From contig CANNZV010001819.1 of assembly GCA_947561585.1 (NCBI GenBank), forward strand, positions 1 to 64,000: a stretch of 64,000 nucleotides of DNA, in the 5' to 3' direction. The notes under the pieces are model-generated. The model saw nothing but the letters and a program-made list of their open reading frames with translations. It ran no database searches and had not been told where the DNA came from. Below are positions 56,135 through 64,000 of the stretch, piece after piece (the first letter of the stretch is position 1; the number at the start of each line of letters is the position of its first letter). The translations under genes and the position numbers were made by a program. The stretch comes from Caprella mutica. Taxonomy: Eukaryota > Arthropoda > Malacostraca > Amphipoda > Caprellidae.

Positions 56135-56290
56135 TATATAGTGCTATCGGTCGTGTGTTTGTACATATGGATAATGGATAAACATGCATATAATATGTGT
56201 ACAATCTCACAGCCTCTCAGATCATTATTTAAATCATTAATCTTTGGTTGTAGTTCATTACTTTCTGTTAAGTTTTGAGCTACAATAGTT
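56135..56290 (+). repeat. 5' LTR remnant (last 156 bp)
   Basis: Aligns without length change to 63299-63454 and differs at only a handful of sites. Both contain GTGCTATCGGTCGTGTGTTT and end GAGCTACAATAGTT. The upstream ~730 bp of the LTR is missing, replaced at 56134/56135 by the foldback element. Confidence 0.9.
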
Positions 56291-56459
56291 AGGTGCCAAA
56301 ACTGGCCAACCTGAGTGTATTTACATTTAAATTAATTCTTTCGTTTATGTATTTCAGATATAATCATTGTGTTATTAATAAACTGATATCAACAAAAAGA
56401 GACTACTTATTTATGATTATATCAGTGATTCAATTGGTGAAAGTTTATAAATTTGAAAA

Positions 56460-57368
56460 ATGCCAGTGGTTCAATGTCCTATAACTGGCTGTGATTATGA
56501 AACTCCAGATGTTGGTGATGCAGTGATAGCTGCTCTCCTTACCACACACTGCACAGTACACAGTTCTGCTGCCGCTGCTGCTGGTAAATTGAAGGTTGAA
56601 AAAGTTAAGCGACCAACTATCTCAGCTGGTGGTTCCACTGAGGAATGGTCATACTTTCAAACCAAGTGGACAGACTATGCCAACGCAACCGGCATTTCAA
56701 ACCGTGAGGTGGTGGTTCGACTACTTGAATGTTGCGAGGAATCTCTACGTAAAAATTTGACAAGATCAACAGGAGGCAGTCTCCTTGACAAATCAATTAA
56801 TGAGGTCCTCAATGCAATTAAGATATTGGCTATTCGAGAAGAAAATGTTATGATGGCTAGAGTTAATCTGCATAACATGCGACAGGACAGAGATGAAGCA
56901 ATCCGGTCTTTTGGTGCTAGACTCAGAGGTCAAGCCGGAATCTGCAAATTCTCTACAACCTGCTCCCATTGCAATGAAAATGTCAGCTACACTGAACACA
57001 TTCTAAGAGATGTACTTATAAGAGGAATCGATGACCAAGAGATACAATTAGAATTACAAGGAAATGCTCAACAAGACATGACCTTAGAAGAAGTGTTCCA
57101 CTTCATAGAAATTAAAGAATCTGGAAAACGTTCAGCGTCTACATTAGTCGGAGGTCTTCACACTGACTCCACAAGTTCATATAGACGAAATAACAATCGA
57201 CAAATGAAAGATCATAAAACAGACAGCGTCAATAATTCTCAACCATGTTCATACTGTGGGGAAAAAAGGCCATGGTAAATCTACTCCCATACACATTCGT
57301 AAGAGTCAATGCCCAGCTTTCGACAAAACCTGTAATTTCTGTGATCGTAGCCATCATTTTGAAACATC
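56460..57368 (+). pseudogene. gag: Gypsy-type gag, frameshifted at its zinc-finger end
   Basis: An open frame of 272 codons (56460-57278) starts with a short Cys-His patch (CPITGCDYE). It continues with a capsid-like helical region (EEWSYFQTKW, then a LLECCEESL helix, then SFGARLRGQAG) and a basic Asn/Arg stretch before CSYCG. There it shifts frame near 57266; the following bases encode the rest of a Cys/His cluster (CPAFDKTCNFCDRSHHF) up to 57368, where foreign DNA begins. The order and motifs fit a gypsy-class gag with an RNA-binding zinc region. Confidence 0.85.
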
Positions 57369-57526
57369 CTTGACGTGGATATTGAAAATCACGTAAATGG
57401 TTTCCTCATTTATTCTTATAACGACGACATAACCTGCGAACAAAAGGCAGGGCTAGAAAAATAATAATATATAAGATTACCTACAATGCATACAAACAAA
57501 TAATACATATGAATAAATGACATTAA

Positions 57527-58117
57527 AGGTCCTCTCCAGGCTCCGGGAAAAAAATGAGTTTATTACATAATATTATAGAACTAAGGTCTACGATCATTAT
57601 TTCGCAAACTGCATACAATTCGGTTCAGTATATATTATATTATTTGCTTTTAAAGTTTTTTAATACTCTGTGAGCAACAATCGAGTGAATCTCCAACCTG
57701 ACGCTGAGAAAGAAGATTGTATGTACACTCTTTGTTTTGATTTCAAATTTAGATTTTTGAACAAACAATGCGTTTTTGGCCTTCTTTTAAGATATTAATT
57801 GTTTCTAAAAGTATATAAACGTTTCTATAATAAGTTCATCCAAATTTAAACCTTTGAACGAATAATAAATAGATTTATTAAACCAAATACCTAGTTGACA
57901 ATCAAAACAAATGGTGTACATTCTTCTAGCTTCTTCAGACTGAAAATTAGAAAGTCGGAAGTAAAGTAGGTTTTGTAGAGTTTGGATTATAAAAATCTTT
58001 AAAGAACATATTAAATTTTAAAATATGCTATCGAATTTGATGGGGTTTGCAGTAAAATGATAAGAAACATTAGCCTCGTTGATTTAAGCAATAAAAATAT
58101 TTGCTTGGAGGGGACCT
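57527..58117. mobile_element. piggyBac-type MITE, copy 2 (591 bp)
   Basis: Flanked by TTAA at 57523-57526 and 58118-58121. It has the same length as the copy at 2150-2740 and reads in the opposite orientation (AGGTCCTCTCCAGGCTCCGG at the left end). Matching interior words include ACCATTTGTTTTGATTGTCA in inverse. Confidence 0.88.
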
Positions 58118-58203
58118 TTAAGGTAAAATACTGTGACTTAACTTTAAGGCAGGCTTACGCTGAAACGTAATCAAAAAGTGTGTATGACGTATATAGGAAG
58201 CAA

Positions 58204-58785
58204 CCAAGGTATATTAACTTAACAAGGTATGCTACGCCTTGATACGAATTTTAGACTCCTCTGCGCATAAACAAATACGCACATACGAACACACGGCCGT
58301 GTGCCCCTGCAATAATAGATACAGCGACTTAATTAGTTATTTATATATAAGAATTTTTGCCGTGGTTGTTTGTGCTGTGTGCGGATGCAATGAAAAAAGT
58401 GTAATTGTTCTGATTAAATTATTTAGGTTTTCTAAAAATGTAGGAATTAGGAAGAAATAGACAGGATAAGAAGAGACAGGATAGACAGCTCTTACATAAA
58501 CGTACTTTGAAGAAAAACAATACGTTTTTCCCTATTAAACCTTACTAAAAAATATATGAAAAGTTTTCACAATGCTGAATACAGCCAGTTTAGTCCAAAA
58601 AACAAGTTGAAAGGCATTTTATTCTAAAAAGAGTGAATAACAGACCTTGTTTCTATGTAAAAATAATTATCATGGGGCACACGGCCGCACACCAGCCAGC
58701 GTCTTTCACAACAAAACTGTAATCATCTTGATATGAACCTGCGCAATACTCTACCTTGTAGTTAATATACCTTGGTATCAACAAA
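58204..58785. mobile_element. MITE with CCAAGGTATATTAAC ends
   Basis: CCAAGGTATATTAACTTAAC at 58204 is answered by GTTAATATACCTTGG ending at 58785. CACACGGCCG occurs in both halves in opposite sense. It is non-coding, and class is unknown. Confidence 0.7.
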
Positions 58786-59092
58786 GTGAAAATATATTTA
58801 CCTAGGTATTAAATAACATAAAATAACACAATATTCAAAACAACCGATAACATTATAAGTACTTTATTATAAATATATAGGAGAGAGTATAAACTTACGA
58901 GATTAAGGGTCCTAAATTACACAGAGATGCACAGTATTGCTTGGTAGATTGAGAAATATAACTGAATTTCTGAACCACTGGTTATCATTTTTAAAATTTA
59001 GCAAAGATTGATATAGAAATAGGAAGACTAAAATGATTTAATTCAAATTCTAAAATATGGGTTTTGAGGTAATTCTTAATTACCACAACAAT

Positions 59093-60720
59093 TCTGTAGA
59101 AAGAAACTTGTTTCAAAACCTAGCAACACCAGTACCACCTTTGAAAACAACTCGGATAGCAGCTCTGTTTTCAATGAACTGTGTGCTACTGTCGCCACAA
59201 CAAACAATTCTTCTATTTCAATAGATCATCATCAGTTTGACCATCTTAATCGAACTTGGATTAGAAAACCGTCAGATCCTCAGCCATACGTCAAGCTGAT
59301 AGTCAGCACATCCAAGGAAGACTACTCACATTTTGGACACGAATTAGATGCAACGACCAAATCCTTTGAATTTGCAGTCATGGCAGACACTGGATGCCAA
59401 AGCTCTCTTGCAGGCATCAAAGTTATTCAGCGGCTCAACTTGAAAAGATCTAATCTCATCCCAGTAACTATGGAAATGCATGCAGCCAATAATAAAAACA
59501 TCAATATTCTTGGAACTGCTATACTACGCTTCAGAGGGACGAACTCTCATGGAAATAATGTGGAAACAAGGCAAGTAACCTATATAACTGATAACTCTGA
59601 GAAAATGTCAGTTCCCGTGGCAATTCATACCCCTGTACCCGTTCCCCTCACTGGCAAGAAGAGGTCAAGCAAGGCATAGATCAGGATGTTCGTCTGGGAG
59701 TCATTGAGGCTGTTCCTGTCGGTGAACCTGTTACTTGGTGTCACCGAATGGTAGTGTGTGCGAAGAAGAACGGGAAATCACGTAGAATTGTCGATCTCAA
59801 GGCCTTGAATGCTCATGCCACACGCGAGACCCACCACACCCAGTCTCCATTCCACCAGGCCAGGACAGTCCCTCAAGGTAAAAAGAAAACCGTCCTAGAT
59901 GCCTGGAACGGATACCACAGTGTTCCAATCCGCAAAGAGGATCGCCATATGACCACCTTCATCACCCCTACATAGCCTCAGGTGATGGATACTCAAGGAG
60001 GTACGATGAAATTGTTGCCTAAATTCCAAACACAATAAAATGTATCCACGATACATTGATATGGTCTGACAACATAGAGCGTAGCTTCTATCAAACCGCT
60101 CAGTGGTTGGATGTCTGCGGAAAGAAAGGTATAATTCTCAACCCTGAAAAATTTGTTTTCGCTGAAGATACAGTAGAATTTGCTGGTTTCTAAATCTCCC
60201 TCAACACAGTTCGACCATGCGAGAAATACTTCATTGCCATCCATGACTTCCCTACCCCAAAAAACATCACAGATATTCGTTCCTGGTTTGGTCTTGTGAA
60301 CCAAGTATCTTATGCATTCTCCATGGCATCAAAAATGTTGCCATTTAGACAATTACTCAAGCCTGGCAGAGACTTCTATTGGGACTCTACAATCAACAGT
60401 CTATTTGAGAAGTCCAAGCTAAAAATCGTAGAGGAAATTAAGGAGGGGGTTCAAATTTTTGACAAAAATAGGCCAACCTGCCTTGCGACTGATTGGTCCA
60501 AGTCAGGTATTGGATTCTGGCTTTCCCAAAAACACTGTACCTGTTCAGGTACCAAACCACTGTGCTGCCGAACTGGATGGAAAACTACACTCACTGGGAG
60601 CAGATTCACCCACGCAGCTGAATCAAGGTATGCTCCCATTGAAGGTGAAGCGTTAGCGGTTGCTGATGCGTTGGACAAGGCACGTTATTTTGTGCCGCTG
60701 ACACTACTTCTCGCAATCCA
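59093..60720 (+). pseudogene. pol: Gypsy-type protease, RT and RNase H, broken
   Basis: Protease: MADTGCQSSLAG near 59380 has the D-T-G active site. RT: WCHRMVVCAKKNGK and RIVDLKALN (59740-59800) then VLDAWNGYHSVPI are normal. About ten codons around the expected QGF motif are missing near 59972, the frame shifts, and the YxDD box has become IHDTLIW (about 60045-60065). NPEKFVFAEDTVEFAGF follows, then a stop at 60191. RNase H: ATDWSKSGIGFWL (60484-60525) and a later EGEALAVADAL helix, with frameshifts at about 60535-60555 and 60705. The enzyme would not be functional. Confidence 0.85.
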
Positions 60721-60907
60721 ACTGGTGATCGGAATATCAACAAACTGACCCTCCCAGATGATATAGCATCTATCAACGATAACAACTTGATTGAAACAGA
60801 CTCCATCGAACGTACGTGGTATTCTCTTGACTCACATATCTGCACTCCAATCGATTCAATCAGTAACATAGGAGAGATTTAAGCTTGCCACAACCAGTAA
60901 TTCCGAT

Positions 60908-62407
60908 ATGCACGAACTCGTCTCTCTGATAGAATCTGGCATACCAGAACAGAAGAATAATATGCCACTGATTCTGTCTGAGTACCATCATGTCAGAGAT
61001 GATCTTTATACAGTCGATGGCGTAATCATCTACAAGGGCAGGATCGTCATACCACTTTCTCTTCGACAAGAAGTCCTAGACGCCCTTCACTCTGCACATC
61101 AAGGCGTATTATCAATGATGGCCCGTGCAGAGAGCTCAGTCTATTGGCCTGGAATGACAACTCACATAACCGACAAGCGCCAAAGCTGCTATCATTGCAA
61201 CCGTATGGCACCATCGCTCCCTGCCGCTCCACCATATCCTTTAATTTCACCTGAATATCCTTCCCAACGCGTATGTGCCGATTTCTTTCATTACAAGGGA
61301 ATGAATTACTTGGTAGTGGTTGATCGATACTCAAACTGGCCGATTATAGAACGGGCCTCGGACGGTGCGACTGGACTCATCAGCAGCCTCCGTAAAGTAT
61401 TCGTCACGTTTGGCATCTCCGAGGAACTGTCCTCTGACGATGGCCCAGAGTTCATATCTAGTGCGACACGCAAATTTTTGCAGGATTGGGGTCTCGACCA
61501 TCGAGTATCATCAGTAGCATTTCCTCACTCCAATTGTCGTGCAGAAGTCGGTGTCAAGACAGCTAAACGGATAATTACCAACAACACCAAGCCAAATGGT
61601 GAGCTAGACACTGACTCTTTCCAACGTGCAATACTACAATATCGTAACACGCCGGACAAAGAAACAAAAATATCTCCGTCCATGTGTGTTTTTGGTAGAG
61701 CCATCAGGGACTTCATTCCAGTACTTCATGGCAAGTATAAACCTCATCCAACTTGGCAAACCACCCTGACGGCAAGAGAAGAAACTCTTCGCAACAGACA
61801 CATGAAGACGGCAGAATACTTGACAGAGCACACCAAACGACAGCCTCCTCTATCAGTTGGTAACCATGTGCGGATTCAGAACCAGATGGGGTCAAGTCCG
61901 CTAAAATGGGACAAAACAGGCATAATCATAGAGGTACGACAATTCGATCAATACGCCGTCAAAGTCGATGGGTCAGGAAGAGTTACATTAAGGAACCGGA
62001 GATTCTTAAGGAAATTTGAGCCAGTGCATAAACGTCGTCCTCGTTTCACTATTGGTACCCCTAATTCAGCACCTTGTCCTGTTTCAAGCCAGTCATTCCC
62101 ACCTGCCGTAGCGATTGACCCATCGCCATCACCAGGATATGTACAACCAATTCCTGAAGCTCAGGAAGTCCCCGAAATTGATACATTATCCTTTGACCAC
62201 CAACCAGAGAAAATAGTTTCACCACGCTCCTCTACCATTCAACGACCCCCCTTGGTGTTATATTCACCACCGTCAACCAACCAGTCAGCTACCATACAAC
62301 CGGTGACTGATCCGCCTACAATCGACACTCTTCGTCGATCAAATCGTCTGAAGAAACCTCAAAAATATCTCTCAGATTATCACCTCAACATGGATGATCA
62401 CACTTAG
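60908..62407 (+). CDS. Gypsy-type integrase, intact frame (499 aa)
   Basis: This pol fragment would insert the cDNA into the genome. It shows an HHCC zinc module (His61, His64, Cys94, Cys97) and a catalytic core with Asp125 (CADFF), Asp177 (SDDGPEF) and Glu213 (CRAEVGV). Asp177 and Glu213 are separated by 35 residues, the DD35E rule. A basic C-terminal region includes [20 protein letters not shown], like a GPY/F module, and a Pro/Ser-rich tail ends before the stop at 62405. In the living element it would be part of a polyprotein; the ATG at 60908 is only the first Met of the open stretch. No chromodomain is visible. It is unusually well kept compared with the RT. Confidence 0.9.
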   Translation: MHELVSLIESGIPEQKNNMPLILSEYHHVRDDLYTVDGVIIYKGRIVIPLSLRQEVLDALHSAHQGVLSMMARAESSVYWPGMTTHITDKRQSCYHCNRMAPSLPAAPPYPLISPEYPSQRVCADFFHYKGMNYLVVVDRYSNWPIIERASDGATGLISSLRKVFVTFGISEELSSDDGPEFISSATRKFLQDWGLDHRVSSVAFPHSNCRAEVGVKTAKRIITNNTKPNGELDTDSFQRAILQYRNTPDKETKISPSMCVFGRAIRDFIPVLHGKYKPHPTWQTTLTAREETLRNRHMKTAEYLTEHTKRQPPLSVGNHVRIQNQMGSSPLKWDKTGIIIEVRQFDQYAVKVDGSGRVTLRNRRFLRKFEPVHKRRPRFTIGTPNSAPCPVSSQSFPPAVAIDPSPSPGYVQPIPEAQEVPEIDTLSFDHQPEKIVSPRSSTIQRPPLVLYSPPSTNQSATIQPVTDPPTIDTLRRSNRLKKPQKYLSDYHLNMDDHT

Positions 62408-62550
62408 GTGTTATCCATATAACATTTCTTATTTAATGTGATTCATGCACAAGCTATTGGGAATATCTATTTTTGTGTCTTCCTTTTTCAAATATTATTT
62501 TAATAAGAACTCTCAGTCTTTTATTGTATAAAACAAATATACAAAAGACT

Positions 62551-62563
62551 TAGGGGGAGATAG
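62551..62563 (+). other. Polypurine tract before the 3' LTR
   Basis: TAGGGGGAGATAG lies just inside the 3' LTR and would prime plus-strand DNA synthesis. Confidence 0.65.
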
Positions 62564-62570
62564 AGAATAG

Positions 62571-63454
62571 TGAGGTAATTTGTTCGGCTTATTAGAGAAT
62601 AATGATAACCATCACGATTTACGAACTAGTTGTCACTCATGGAAGTACTAGTAGAAGGAAGCGGTGTAACGGCTAACCAACAACGTATAAGCGGGACTAT
62701 CGTGTTAACACCTTGTTATTGGCAATTAGTCAAGGCACTCAAGTGAGCTTCCTTGTCTCTCTTCGCTTCAGTCAAAACAGCTTCCTTGGCGTCTTGTTGT
62801 TGTTCCGCTGTGTCGTGTGGTGACGTCACAGCACACATATGACGTCACCCTAGCAACAGACTGACAGTTCAGGGAGCATTCGCACACGGCCAGTGACGTT
62901 TGAGAAACGAGGAAAAGTGCACGCATCTAGCACGCGCTCCACCAAATGCTTATTTAAGTCATTACCATTGCATCTGTTGCCTAAATATTCATCAATTAAT
63001 CTTCTTACATTAGTTAAATGTCCATAGATGAGAAAATTATTGAGCAAAATGATCAGATACCTAAAGTATTTTGAAGAATAATGTGTAAGTTAACATCAGC
63101 TGTTGTGCTAACGAGAACCGTTACTCAACTTACTCAGTCAGGTCTGAGAGCAACGCACACACGTGTACTCTCCCTCGTTTCTAAATCTACACTAAGAAGC
63201 TAACACGATTGTAACGACTCGGAACGGCTATGTTAGCCGCCTGTTGTCACTGCTGTACTTGTGTGTTAGGCTATCATTTGTGTATTCAACTAATCATATA
63301 TATAGTGCTATCGGTCGTGTGTTTGTTTATATGGATAATGGATAAACATGCATATGATATGTGTACAATCTCACAGTCTCTCAGATCATTATTTAACTCA
63401 TTAATCTTTGGTTGTAGTTCATTAATTTCTGTTATGTTTTGAGCTACAATAGTT
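62571..63454 (+). repeat. 3' LTR (about 884 bp)
   Basis: The left edge is set by the polypurine tract and TGAGGTAATT; the right edge by the end of identity with the 5' remnant (ACAATAGTT). It contains two TGACGTCA palindromes 19 bp apart (62821 and 62840), plausible CRE-type enhancer sites. The edges do not show canonical TG...CA, so the exact boundaries are uncertain by several bases. Confidence 0.75.
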
Positions 63455-63507
63455 GAATATGCATGTATTAGCAGTGGACTGGACTACAGACACGTATAAA
63501 CAAAATG

Positions 63508-63687
63508 TTAGCCGCCTGGCTCGTTTACACGAGGCTAGTTTACTCGCTACAAGCTGGCGAATTTACAAGCTTCTAGTGAACTCGCCTCGTGTCATCATGT
63601 TGTCTAGTTGAAAAGAGTATGGGTCATCATCACTATCTCACTCGCCAGCTAGCAGCGTGTAAACTAGCATTGTGTAAACGAGCCTTA
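63508..63687. mobile_element. Short MITE with GGCTCGTTTACAC ends
   Basis: GGCTCGTTTACACGAGGCTA at 63509 is answered by GTGTAAACGAGCC ending near 63684, and CTAGTTTACTCGC by its complement-like GTGTAAACTAG. CGCCAGCT/AGCTGGCG words sit at the centre. It is about 180 bp and lies just upstream of the THAP start. Confidence 0.7.
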
Positions 63688-63775
63688 TGTGTCATCTTTC
63701 GCCGCTTGGGACTTGGCTAATGTATGTTTACCACTGTATCCTGATGTTTACTATCAACTTAAGTATCGTGTCAAG

Positions 63776-63946
63776 ATGGCCCCCACTACGAATAAAGTAA
63801 AGTTATGCAGATTCGCTAATTGTGCTAATAGTTCAAATAACTGTGAATTAAAATTTTTTAGTTTTCCACTGAAAAATACTTTAACTTGGAAAAATGCCTG
63901 CAAAAATAGTAGGCTTGAAAATTTAAGTGCGGTGACTCTGAGCTGA
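63776..63946 (+). CDS. THAP-domain protein, 5' end only
   Basis: THAP domains are DNA-binding zinc modules (C-x2-4-C ... C-x2-H) found in transcription factors and in P-element-type transposases. From the ATG at 63776 the protein starts MAPTTNKVKLC. It shows Cys11 and Cys16 (C-x4-C), KFFSFP and TLTWKNACKN, which fit the first half of a THAP domain. The frame meets TGA at 63944; the second zinc pair (C-x2-H) is absent, so either an exon ends just before the stop or the copy is broken. The context TCAAGATGG makes this Met likelier than one 29 codons upstream. Host gene or transposon cannot be decided within the window. Confidence 0.6.
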   Translation: MAPTTNKVKLCRFANCANSSNNCELKFFSFPLKNTLTWKNACKNSRLENLSAVTLS

Positions 63947-64000
63947 TCTAACCAATTTACCAAAATTGAAAAGAAAAATCACCCATTGTCTTCATCATGT

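Larger units (their letters stand above)
57369..59092. other. 1.7-kb insertion splitting gag from protease
   Basis: The retrotransposon coding sequence breaks at 57368 and resumes at 59093. The block between includes two MITEs (57527-58117 and 58204-58785) and other AT-rich DNA. The outer ends (CCTTGACGTGGATATTG and CCACAACAATTC) show no obvious inverted repeat, so the vehicle is unknown. Confidence 0.65.
56135..63454 (+). mobile_element. Ty3/gypsy-type LTR retrotransposon, damaged
   Basis: The order is 5' LTR remnant, gag, protease, RT, RNase H, integrase, polypurine tract and 3' LTR, all on +. There is no env-like frame between integrase and LTR. Damage: 5' LTR cut to its last 156 bp, a frameshift at the end of gag, a ~1.7-kb insertion after the gag zinc-finger region, an internal loss and stops in RT, and shifts around RNase H. 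The integrase frame is intact. The element cannot make its own full polyprotein. Confidence 0.9.

Overview
This is a gene-poor, AT-rich eukaryotic window from an invertebrate animal. Protein-coding genes are split by GT-AG introns, intergenic and intronic DNA is packed with nested transposons and satellites, and the recognisable proteins are metazoan. The phylum cannot be fixed from the sequence alone.

Four host genes can be reconstructed exon by exon with consistent splice phases. (1) A TRAM1-type translocon protein lies on + at 9882-18521 (9 exons, 373 aa). (2) A pseudouridine-5'-phosphatase (PUDP/HDHD1-type HAD hydrolase) lies on - at 24833-19180, converging on TRAM. It carries two alternative versions of one cap-domain exon. 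(3) Mitochondrial ribosomal protein mL43 lies on - at 37042-28408 (4 exons, 195 aa). Its first intron holds a ~2.75 kb array of a 27-bp satellite. (4) A 616-aa two-exon gene on - at 42399-40386 carries two tandem psq/CENP-B DNA-binding modules and no transposase domain. A fifth gene begins at the right edge: the start of a THAP-domain protein at 63776.

The rest is mostly mobile DNA. The left 9 kb holds a three-deep nest of inverted-repeat elements, two families of TTAA-flanked (piggyBac-type) MITEs and worn gypsy pol fragments. The PUDP intron holds a mariner relic and a nearly whole DD37D mariner-type element. The mL43 introns hold a Tc1-like element with very long inverted repeats. A SINE-like ~330-bp repeat recurs at least ten times. 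A family of repeats with CAGTCTG ends shares a scaffold but carries a different recurring short word in each member. The right third holds a 3.5-kb foldback element butted against a Ty3/gypsy retrotransposon whose 5' LTR is cut to 156 bp, whose gag-pol is split by a 1.7-kb insertion, and whose integrase is still open.

The host genes are housekeeping functions (ER protein insertion, nucleotide salvage clean-up, mitochondrial translation) with no sign of acting together. The most interesting items are the mutually exclusive exon pair in PUDP, the duplicated DNA-binding module gene, and the word-bearing repeat family.
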